A stretch of 64,000 bases of DNA from contig NZ_PXXX01000013.1 in NCBI RefSeq assembly GCF_003367505.1, positions 124,001 to 188,000 on the forward strand, read 5' to 3'. A program made the position numbers and the translations under genes. Source of the stretch: Lysinibacillus capsici. GTDB taxonomy: Bacteria; Bacillota; Bacilli; Bacillales_A; Planococcaceae. The notes beneath the pieces are model-generated. The model saw only the letters and a list, made by a program, of their open reading frames with translations. It had not been told where the DNA came from and did no database searches. How positions within the stretch are numbered: the stretch's first letter is position 1; each line of letters opens with the position of its first letter. Positions 7,553 to 14,577 of this stretch are shown in pieces.

Positions 7553-7618
7553 TTTTAGTAAACTAAAAGTTTCGTTAAAGTAAACTTCATATTTCGAAAG
7601 TTTATCATTGCTAAACTT
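7553..7618 (+). promoter_or_regulatory. array of palindromic operator candidates upstream of the pot operon
   Basis: Three related palindromes follow the promoter: TTTTAGTA/AACTAAAA at about 7553-7568, AAGTTTC-N7-TAAACTT at 7567-7587 and the perfect AAGTTTA-N7-TAAACTT at 7598-7618. The last two are both 21 bp long and their centres are 31 bp apart, about three helical turns. They probably bind the XRE-cupin protein encoded next, giving autoregulation and control of potABCD. Confidence 0.55.
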
Positions 7619-7635
7619 CTCTTAGGAGGGAAAAG

Positions 7636-8178
7636 ATGCAAATAGGAGCAAAAATTAAAGCGCTTCGTTTAAAAAAAGGTCTTACCCAAGAGGAACTTGG
7701 AGAACGTACAGATTTAAGCAAAGGTTATATTTCCCAATTAGAACGTGATCTAAACTCACCTTCAATTGAAACATTATTTTCAATATTAGAAGTATTAGGG
7801 TCAAGACCCAAAGACTTTTTTGATGATGAATCACCTGAACAGAAGGTTGTTTATACAGAGGAAGATCAATCTACCTATACAGATGAAGAAAAAAAATATG
7901 AAATTCAATGGCTGATTCCTACTTCGAATGAAAAAGAGATGGAACCCATTTTCTTAACCTTTGCAGCAGATGGCGAGTTTAAACAGTTTGAGCCTTCGCT
8001 TTCTGAAACATTTATTTATGTTGTTAAAGGGCGTATTCGTCTCGTTTTAGGGAATGAACAGTATATCGCAAGTGAAGGTAACGCACTTTATTATGACGCG
8101 ACAGACCATCATCAGATTTTTAATGCACATGATGATGAAACAAAAATTTTACTTGTCGCAACAGATTCTTATTTATAG
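7636..8178 (+). CDS. XRE-family transcriptional regulator with cupin domain (PuuR-like), first gene of the pot operon
   Basis: The 180-residue protein has an N-terminal helix-turn-helix of the XRE type (about 5-60; 'TQEELGERTDLSKGYISQLER') and a C-terminal cupin barrel (about 105-178; 'EGNALYYDATDHHQIFNAHDDE') that normally binds a small effector. Fusions of this kind next to potABCD resemble the polyamine-responsive regulator PuuR. AGGAGGG precedes the ATG. The stop is 17 bases before potA, so it is co-transcribed with the transporter. Palindromes between its promoter and start suggest that it represses its own operon, with a polyamine as probable effector; this is inferred from family and position. 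Confidence 0.85.
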   Translation: MQIGAKIKALRLKKGLTQEELGERTDLSKGYISQLERDLNSPSIETLFSILEVLGSRPKDFFDDESPEQKVVYTEEDQSTYTDEEKKYEIQWLIPTSNEKEMEPIFLTFAADGEFKQFEPSLSETFIYVVKGRIRLVLGNEQYIASEGNALYYDATDHHQIFNAHDDETKILLVATDSYL

Positions 8179-8195
8179 CTTAAGGAGGCGCATCC

Positions 8196-9302
8196 ATGAC
8201 AACCAATTCAATTATCCGCTTTGAAAATGTTTCAAAGTCATATAGCGACGGTACCGTCGTTTTAAAAAATATCAATTTGGAGCTTGAAAAAGGGAAATTT
8301 TATACACTGCTTGGTCCATCAGGTTGTGGTAAAACAACCATTTTACGAATTATTGCAGGATTTACGGAACCTACAACAGGAAATATATTTTTCCATGATA
8401 AAAAGATTAATGCAGTTCCTGCCAATGAACGTCAAGTTAATACTGTTTTTCAGGATTATGCGCTGTTCCCTCATTTAAATGTGTTTGAAAATGTCGCATT
8501 TGGCCTACGTATTAAAAAGCTTCCTGAAAAGGACATAAAAGAGCGTGTAGCTGAAGCCTTAAAGTTTGTCAATTTGGCAGGCTATGGTAACCGCGAAATA
8601 TCTGAAATGTCTGGTGGACAACGACAACGAGTCGCGATTGCACGTGCCATTGTCAATGACCCTGAAGTAATTTTACTGGATGAGCCACTTTCAGCTTTAG
8701 ACTTAAAGCTACGTACAGAAATGCAATATGAGCTACGTGAATTACAGCAACGTCTTGGTAAAACATTTGTCTTTGTTACACATGATCAAGAAGAAGCACT
8801 TGCCATGAGTGATGAAATTTTTGTCTTAAGTGAAGGACAAATTCAGCAGTCAGGTACACCAGTGGATATTTATGATGAACCGATTAACCGCTTTGTTGCT
8901 GACTTTATTGGTGAATCCAATATTGTACCCGGCGTGATGATTGAGGATTTCAAGGTTGAATTTGCTGGCAAAGTTTTTGAATGTGTCGACCAAGGGATGA
9001 AGCCAAATGAAAAAATAGACATTGTCATTCGACCAGAAGATTTAGAAATGACAACGATTGATAAAGGCAAACTTGTGGTAAAAGTGGATACACAATTATT
9101 CCGAGGGGTACATTATGAATTATCCACATACGATAAAGATGGTAATGAGTGGCTAGTCCATTCATTGAAGAAAGCAGAAGTAGGGACTGAGATTGGCTTA
9201 GACTTTGATCCTGAGGCGATTCACGTAATGCGCTTAAACGAAACAGAGGAAGAGTTTGATAAACGATTAGAATCGTATGGAGACGATGAAGATGCAAACT
9301 AA
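8196..9302 (+). CDS. potA: PotA, spermidine/putrescine ABC transporter ATPase
   Basis: The 368-residue ATPase powers polyamine import. Walker A is 'GPSGCGKTT', the signature is 'MSGGQRQR', Walker B is '[12 protein letters not shown]', and the H-loop is '[15 protein letters not shown]'. A C-terminal TOBE-type regulatory domain (about 240-350) is present, as in PotA/MalK-type ATPases. It has AAGGAGG upstream and overlaps potB. Assignment to polyamine rather than iron or thiamine uptake rests on the PotB/PotC/PotD neighbours. Confidence 0.93.
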   Translation: MTTNSIIRFENVSKSYSDGTVVLKNINLELEKGKFYTLLGPSGCGKTTILRIIAGFTEPTTGNIFFHDKKINAVPANERQVNTVFQDYALFPHLNVFENVAFGLRIKKLPEKDIKERVAEALKFVNLAGYGNREISEMSGGQRQRVAIARAIVNDPEVILLDEPLSALDLKLRTEMQYELRELQQRLGKTFVFVTHDQEEALAMSDEIFVLSEGQIQQSGTPVDIYDEPINRFVADFIGESNIVPGVMIEDFKVEFAGKVFECVDQGMKPNEKIDIVIRPEDLEMTTIDKGKLVVKVDTQLFRGVHYELSTYDKDGNEWLVHSLKKAEVGTEIGLDFDPEAIHVMRLNETEEEFDKRLESYGDDEDAN

Positions 9303-10101
9303 AACATCAAAATCAGCGTTATTTCCATATGTGTTATGGATTGCCTTTTTCGTTATCGCGCCAATTGCACTCGTTGTCTATTATTCCCTGCTTGATTTAC
9401 ATGGCAACTTTACGCTCGATAACTATAAAGCGTTCTTTTCTTCTGTTTACTTAAAGATGACTTTGAGCTCGTTTTGGTATGCATTTTTAATTACATTCTT
9501 TACACTATTAATTTCATACCCAACTGCTTATTTTTTAACGAAGACAAAGCATAAACAACTTTGGCTTCTACTTATTATTATTCCTTCATGGATTAATCTT
9601 TTGTTAAAAACATATGCCTTTATCGGCATCTTTGGGTTATACGGGCCTATTAATGCATTTATCGAAGTATTTGGCTTCGATCCAAAGCAAATGCTCTTTA
9701 CCGATATTAGCTTTGTCTTTGTGTCGGTCTATATTTTTATTCCATTTATGATTTTACCGATCTTCAATTCTTTAGATCGTTTAAACCCAACGCTCATTTA
9801 TGCAGCACGGGATTTGGGTGCTTCGGCTTTTACAACCTTCCGTCGTGTTGTTTTACCATTGACAATGGATGGCGTTAAATCTGGTATTCAAGTTGTCTTT
9901 ATCCCTGCCCTATCCCTGTTCATGATTACTCGCTTAATTGCAGGGAACCGTGTCATTACTCTAGGCACAGCGATTGAACAGCAATTCCTTGTGACGCAAA
10001 ACTGGGGTATGGGCTCCACTATTGCTGTATTCTTAATTTTATTCATGGTTATTATCATGCTAATTACGGGACAAAAGGATAAAGGAGGTCGCGTACGATG
10101 A
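9292..10101 (+). CDS. potB: PotB, polyamine ABC transporter permease
   Basis: A polytopic membrane protein of about 269 residues with six predicted helices and the permease EAA loop ('[19 protein letters not shown]'), which docks on PotA. Three in-frame ATGs occur at 9277, 9286 and 9292; GGAG at 9279-9282 is 9 bases before the ATG at 9292, so that start is preferred and gives an 11-base overlap with potA. The gene ends in an ATGA overlap with potC. Confidence 0.92.
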   Translation: MQTKTSKSALFPYVLWIAFFVIAPIALVVYYSLLDLHGNFTLDNYKAFFSSVYLKMTLSSFWYAFLITFFTLLISYPTAYFLTKTKHKQLWLLLIIIPSWINLLLKTYAFIGIFGLYGPINAFIEVFGFDPKQMLFTDISFVFVSVYIFIPFMILPIFNSLDRLNPTLIYAARDLGASAFTTFRRVVLPLTMDGVKSGIQVVFIPALSLFMITRLIAGNRVITLGTAIEQQFLVTQNWGMGSTIAVFLILFMVIIMLITGQKDKGGRVR

Positions 10102-10895
10102 ACAAACTATCTGCTTCAGCCAAAGTCTATTTAACAATTGTTTTTATCGTTCTCTATGCTCCAATTTTCTATTTAATCTTTTACTCGTTTAATAGTGGCG
10201 GCTCCATGAATAATTTTGAATCCTTTACTTTGGAGCATTATCAAGCTGTTTTTGAAGATTCGCGTCTTCTTGTTATATTAATAAATACGGTCATCGTGGC
10301 ATTACTTTCTGCTCTCATTTCTACTATTATTGGTACGCTAGGAGCAATTGGAATTGTGACGGTTAAGGATTCTAAAATGCGTAATACTTTATTATCCTTA
10401 AACAATGTCTTAATCGTCAGCCCAGACGTAATTATCGGGGCTAGCTTCTTAATTTTATTTACAATGGTAGGCATTAAACTGGGCTTTGCATCTGTTTTAT
10501 TAGCCCATGTTGCATTTAGTGTACCGATTGTTGTATTAATGGTTTTACCAAAACTACTAGAAATGAATAACTCATTAATCGATGCAGCATTAGATTTAGG
10601 GGCAACGAAAAAGGACGTTATGATGCGTGTCATTCTTCCTTATATTCAGCCAGGTATTTTTGCAGGCTTCTTCCTTGCCCTTACGTATTCATTAGATGAT
10701 TTTGCTGTGACATTCTTTGTAACAGGTAATGGCTTTAGTACTTTATCCGTAGAAATTTATTCAATGGCCCGCGCAGGAATTTCTCTAACGGTGAATGCAA
10801 TTTCTGGATTAGTATTCTTTGTTACGGTTTTAGTTGTTGTTGGTTATTATTTCATGACAAGTCGTACGAGTAAAAGAATGGAGGGGCATCGATGA
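10098..10895 (+). CDS. potC: PotC, polyamine ABC transporter permease
   Basis: The 265-residue second permease has about six membrane helices and the EAA loop 'DAALDLGATKKDVMMRVILP'. It pairs with PotB to form the channel for polyamine import. It overlaps both potB and potD by ATGA, so the three are translationally coupled. AAAGGAGG lies inside the potB end at proper distance. Confidence 0.93.
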   Translation: MNKLSASAKVYLTIVFIVLYAPIFYLIFYSFNSGGSMNNFESFTLEHYQAVFEDSRLLVILINTVIVALLSALISTIIGTLGAIGIVTVKDSKMRNTLLSLNNVLIVSPDVIIGASFLILFTMVGIKLGFASVLLAHVAFSVPIVVLMVLPKLLEMNNSLIDAALDLGATKKDVMMRVILPYIQPGIFAGFFLALTYSLDDFAVTFFVTGNGFSTLSVEIYSMARAGISLTVNAISGLVFFVTVLVVVGYYFMTSRTSKRMEGHR

Positions 10896-11965
10896 AGTCA
10901 CTAATTCAAGCTACCATCGCCATCCTTGTCGTTTCAGCCCTTTTATTCTATGCGGCTGATGCCTTAAGTGCGGGAGGCGGTAAAAGTGGAAAAGACACGT
11001 TAACCATCTTTAACTGGGGAGAATATATTGATCCTGATTTGTTAAAAGAATTTGAAAAAGAAACAGGCATTCATGTCATCTATGAAACATTCGATTCCAA
11101 TGAAGCTATGATGACAAAGATTCAGCAAGGCGGAACAGCTTATGATATTGCTGTCCCTTCTGAATATATGATTGAGAAGATGAAGGAAGAAAAATTATTA
11201 ATTCCTTTAGATAAAACGAAAATCCCTAATTTAAAAAATATTGATCCTTACTTTTTAGATTTACCATTCGATGCTAACAATAAATATTCTGTCCCTTATT
11301 TTTGGGGAACAGTAGGTATTGTCTACAATCCGAGCCTTGTTGGAGACTTAGACTTCTCCTCTTGGGACGATTTATGGGACCCTTCTTTAAAGCGAAAAGT
11401 CTTTTTAGTAGATGGTGCGCGTGAAGTCATTGGGATGGGCTTAAACAGTCTTGGCTATTCTCTGAATTCACTAGATGATCAGGAACTTCGTGAAGCTACT
11501 GACAAATTAATTACACTTGCACCAAATGTTAAAGCGATCATTGGAGATGAAATCACACCGTTAATGATCAATAATGAGGCAACTGTTGCCCTTACATGGT
11601 CTGGCCAAGCAGCTGATATGATGTATGAAAATGAAGAGTTAGACTTTGCTGTACCTGAGGAAGGCTCAAACTTATGGTTTGATAATATGGTCATCCCAAA
11701 AACATCAAAAAATATTGATGGTGCCCACGCCTTTATTAACTTCATGCTAAGTGCTGAATCAGGTGCTCAAAATGCTGATTTTGTAGGCTATTCTACTCCT
11801 AATATTGCCGCTATGGACTTAATGGACGAAGAAGTTGTTTCTGACGAACGCTACTATCCTTCTGAAGAACAACGCGATACATTAGAGGTCTACAAAAATT
11901 TAGGACCTGATTATTTAGGGAAATACAACGAATTATTTTTAGAATTTAAAATGAGTATCAGATAA
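10892..11965 (+). CDS. potD: PotD, extracellular polyamine-binding protein without lipobox
   Basis: The 357-residue binding protein captures spermidine or putrescine outside the cell. 'TLTIFNWGEYIDPDLLKEFEKETG' is the family start of the mature domain, and the later aspartate/tryptophan-rich segments ('VPYFWGTVGIVYN', 'GSNLWFDNMVIP') form the polyamine site. The N-terminus (about 1-27) is a hydrophobic export segment but contains no cysteine, so it cannot be a standard lipoprotein; it is either cleaved by signal peptidase I or stays as an uncleaved membrane anchor. The gene is coupled to potC by ATGA and followed by a strong terminator. Confidence 0.92.
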   Translation: MKSLIQATIAILVVSALLFYAADALSAGGGKSGKDTLTIFNWGEYIDPDLLKEFEKETGIHVIYETFDSNEAMMTKIQQGGTAYDIAVPSEYMIEKMKEEKLLIPLDKTKIPNLKNIDPYFLDLPFDANNKYSVPYFWGTVGIVYNPSLVGDLDFSSWDDLWDPSLKRKVFLVDGAREVIGMGLNSLGYSLNSLDDQELREATDKLITLAPNVKAIIGDEITPLMINNEATVALTWSGQAADMMYENEELDFAVPEEGSNLWFDNMVIPKTSKNIDGAHAFINFMLSAESGAQNADFVGYSTPNIAAMDLMDEEVVSDERYYPSEEQRDTLEVYKNLGPDYLGKYNELFLEFKMSIR

Positions 11966-11967
11966 TT

Positions 11968-12008
11968 AAACTAGCGAATTGGTTTTCACACCAATTCGCT
12001 AGTTTTTT
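11968..12008 (+). terminator. terminator of the pot operon
   Basis: A 15-bp perfect stem (AAACTAGCGAATTGG and complement, 8-base loop) runs into six T, directly after the potD stop. Confidence 0.92.
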
Positions 12009-12456
12009 ACTCTGCTTATCTAACTGTTTATTAAACTAAGAACATTTTCAATCGACTATTTGCATTATTATATTTATAAAATATTTTATCTAAATTTTAA
12101 TAGATTCTCACATTAGTGTATTTTTGATAGTCCATAACTTCTAACGCTCAACATCGCTACAATTTATAGCCATGCTTTATACCATTACAGACAGACTCTC
12201 CAAATTTTTAATTCTCCCTTTATAAGAGAAGTCCCTCAATTGTTGTTGCTTTACTAATTTATCCTCCCATAGCTTCTTTTCCCTCAACTTTTATGACTAA
12301 AATGTATTATTTCATCATGCATAGGTGCGTGGATAAAAACTTTTGTGGAAAACCATTCTAAATATAGAACCAGTACTATAATCTTAACTATTAGCCAAGC
12401 AATAATTCTTTATGATAGACTGTACTATATTTGATTACAAAAAGGGGGTTCATTCG
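12009..12456. other. long AT-rich intergenic region without recognised gene
   Basis: About 450 bases between the pot terminator and the drug exporter. I see no reading frame with a credible ribosome binding site, no hairpin terminator and no riboswitch signature. It probably holds the exporter's promoter and regulator sites, which I cannot pinpoint. Confidence 0.5.
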
Positions 12457-13653
12457 ATGACCCAGCAGAAGTCCAATAAGGCGGCTTTGTATATTTTAAT
12501 GTTTAATATGTTTATCGCAATGGGGAGTATTGGCATTATTATTCCTGTCATGCCAGAGTATTTAAAAATATTTGGTGCAGCAGGACAAGTTCTAGGTATG
12601 CTAATCGCAACGTTCGCCTTAGCTCAATTCGTATTTTCTCCTATTGCTGGGAATCTTTCAGATCAGTACGGACGAAAAAATTTAATTATTTTCGGTCTTA
12701 TCGTAACAGGTCTTGCACAAATCGGATTTGGCCTTGCTACAGATGTATGGATGCTCTTTTTAGCACGATTTTTAGGTGGTCTAGGTTCCGCATTTGTTGC
12801 ACCTCCTATTATGGCTTTTGTCGCTGACGTCACAACCTATGAAGAACGTGGGAAAGGTATGGGGATGTTGGGTGCCGCTATGTCTCTTGGCTTTATGATT
12901 GGACCTGGTATTGGTGGCTTTTTAGCAAAGGTAAGCTTACATTTCCCATTTTTCACAGCTGGAGCTGCAGCCATTGTAGCATCTATTTTATCTTACTTTT
13001 TATTACCTTCTACCAAACCAAACACTGCTCAACAGAAACAAAAGCAAGACAATCTGGCGAAGCAAATGGCTCGTTCCATACATATGCCTTATTTTGTTAT
13101 GCTCATAATTATGCTGGTGTTCTCGTTTGGAATTGCAAATTTCCAAACGACATTGTCATTATTTGTGACAGAAAAGTTTAATTACACACCTGTAGATATA
13201 GCGATTATATTAGTTGTTGGTGGTGCTTTTGGAGTAGTAGTACAAATGTTTATTATTACACCACTGTTCAATCGTTATGGTGAAATGAAAGTAGTACTAG
13301 TAAATTTATTTATTGCATCCGTTGCTATTTTCTTAATATTATTTGTTTCTGGCTTTGCCCTTATTTTAGTTGTAGCAACAATTTTCTCTACAGCAACGAC
13401 ATTAATTCGTCCAGCTGTTAATACACTCATCTCAAAGCTTGCAGAGAAAGAGCAGGGATTTGCTGCGGGCTTGAATAATGCCTATATGAGCCTCGGAAAT
13501 ATGATTGGACCCGCTTTGGCAGGTTTATTATTTGACTGGAATATGAATAGCCCATATATTTTCGGTTCTATCATATTATTAGCCTGTTTCTTCCTTGCGC
13601 TCATCTGGACAGTGAAAAAAGCACCTCATTTAATGCATCCCGATACAAAATAG
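12457..13653 (+). CDS. multidrug efflux MFS transporter, Bmr/NorA family
   Basis: The 398-residue protein has 12 hydrophobic segments and MFS drug:H+ antiporter motifs: 'GNLSDQYGRKNLI' (motif A, loop 2-3), 'ARFLGGLGSAF' (motif B with the arginine of helix 4) and 'GAAMSLGFMIGPGIGGFLA' (motif C, typical of 12-TM exporters). It resembles B. subtilis Bmr along the full length, including the late 'EQGFAAGLNNAYMSLGNMIGPALAG'. The open frame begins at 12412, but AAGGGGG lies 8 bases before the ATG at 12457, which matches the family start. It probably exports hydrophobic cations or fluoroquinolones with H+ antiport. No local regulator of the BmrR type is present. Confidence 0.88.
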   Translation: MTQQKSNKAALYILMFNMFIAMGSIGIIIPVMPEYLKIFGAAGQVLGMLIATFALAQFVFSPIAGNLSDQYGRKNLIIFGLIVTGLAQIGFGLATDVWMLFLARFLGGLGSAFVAPPIMAFVADVTTYEERGKGMGMLGAAMSLGFMIGPGIGGFLAKVSLHFPFFTAGAAAIVASILSYFLLPSTKPNTAQQKQKQDNLAKQMARSIHMPYFVMLIIMLVFSFGIANFQTTLSLFVTEKFNYTPVDIAIILVVGGAFGVVVQMFIITPLFNRYGEMKVVLVNLFIASVAIFLILFVSGFALILVVATIFSTATTLIRPAVNTLISKLAEKEQGFAAGLNNAYMSLGNMIGPALAGLLFDWNMNSPYIFGSIILLACFFLALIWTVKKAPHLMHPDTK

Positions 13654-13665
13654 TCTGAAAAATCA

Positions 13666-13693
13666 TTGACTATTTTTAGCAGTATGTTACATT
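13666..13693 (+). promoter_or_regulatory. promoter of the TPP riboswitch-thiW unit
   Basis: TTGACT (13666-13671), 16-base spacer, TACATT (13688-13693), 31 bases before the aptamer. Confidence 0.55.
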
Positions 13694-13724
13694 ATTGTTG
13701 ATTCACAAAATTGAATGATTTTAA

Positions 13725-13816
13725 CCACTAGGGGAGTCTTTAAAAGGCTGAGACGTATATGGTAATATACGGACCCTTTGAACCTGATCTAGTTCACACT
13801 AGCGGAGGGAAGTGGC
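13725..13816 (+). promoter_or_regulatory. TPP riboswitch (THI element)
   Basis: All conserved blocks of the thiamine pyrophosphate aptamer are present in order: GGGGAGTC, GGCTGAGA, ACCCTTTGAACCTGAT and GGAGGGAAGT. The closing helix P1 is CCACT (13725-13729) with AGTGG (13811-13815). The aptamer precedes a terminator and thiW, so it turns the transporter off when TPP is abundant. Confidence 0.96.
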
Positions 13817-13845
13817 GCTACTTGCTGTTGTCACTATATACACGC

Positions 13846-13890
13846 AAGGCCGCTTCCTATTGTTTAAAGGGGGTGGCCTTTTTATTTTTC
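13846..13890 (+). terminator. riboswitch-controlled terminator before thiW
   Basis: AAGGCCGCTTCC (13846-13857) pairs with GGGGGTGGCCTT (13869-13880) in 12 pairs including wobble, followed by a T-rich tract. The 5' arm can alternatively pair with GGAAGTGGC (13808-13816) of the aptamer, an antiterminator that would break P1. Confidence 0.85.
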
Positions 13891-13921
13891 CTCACGAACT
13901 TTACCAAAAGGAGTGAACTTT

Positions 13922-14422
13922 ATGTCAATTCGTAAATTAACAGTCATGGCTTTATTAGTAGCCGTTGCTGTTGCAGGCTCTACTTTCGTATCCATCCCAA
14001 CAGGAATCGCACGTGCTTACCCAGTTCAGCATGCTATTAATGTGATAGGAGCCATTATACTTGGACCCGTACCAACAGTTATAGTTGCCTTTGTCACTGC
14101 CATCATTCGTATCCTTACTGGAACAGGCTCTCTACTAGCTATCCCTGGTAGTATCATCGGTGCGTTCTGTGCTGCCCTTGCCTATAAATATAGCAATAAA
14201 ATGTGGTTAGCTGGTATCGGAGAAGTTATCGGAACGGGCATTCTGGCTTCACTTATTGCCGTCCCTTATGCAAAATTATTCATGGGAACATCTGTAGCAG
14301 CATTCTTCTTCCTACCAGCCTTTTTAACATCAAGTACGATCGGTGCTATTTTAGGTGTAATGGTTGCGAGTAGCTTGCGTAAAACAGAGCTAGTAAAGAG
14401 GTTTAATTCTTCTCTTTATTGA
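13922..14422 (+). CDS. thiW: ThiW, thiazole (thiamine precursor) ECF transporter S component
   Basis: The 166-residue membrane protein has about five hydrophobic helices and resembles ThiW, the substrate-binding S component predicted to import hydroxyethylthiazole with a shared ECF ATPase module. The conserved 'PVQHAINVIGAIILGP' and 'GTGSLLAIPGSIIGAF' segments support the family. AAAGGAG lies 9 bases before the ATG at 13922; a GTG at 13913 is too close. The upstream TPP riboswitch independently supports a thiamine role. No EcfA/EcfT genes are nearby, as is usual for group II ECF systems. Confidence 0.9.
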   Translation: MSIRKLTVMALLVAVAVAGSTFVSIPTGIARAYPVQHAINVIGAIILGPVPTVIVAFVTAIIRILTGTGSLLAIPGSIIGAFCAALAYKYSNKMWLAGIGEVIGTGILASLIAVPYAKLFMGTSVAAFFFLPAFLTSSTIGAILGVMVASSLRKTELVKRFNSSLY

Positions 14423-14531
14423 GAGAGATTGAATTATGAGCATTCATTGAGCTGGGGTAGTCCAATTTGGATCGCTTTTCTTCTCATTTACCCTCTTTAC
14501 AAAGGGGATAACTCTTTATTTCATGCAATAT

Positions 14532-14571
14532 AAAAAAGCAGTGCAAAACTATTCGAGTTTGCACTGCTTCC
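14532..14571 (-). terminator. terminator of the MoxR-VWA operon
   Basis: On the minus strand AAGCAGTGCAAACT pairs with AGTTTTGCACTGCTT around a 5-base loop, followed by six T, seven bases after the stop of the last VWA gene. Confidence 0.9.
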
Positions 14572-14577
14572 TCTATT

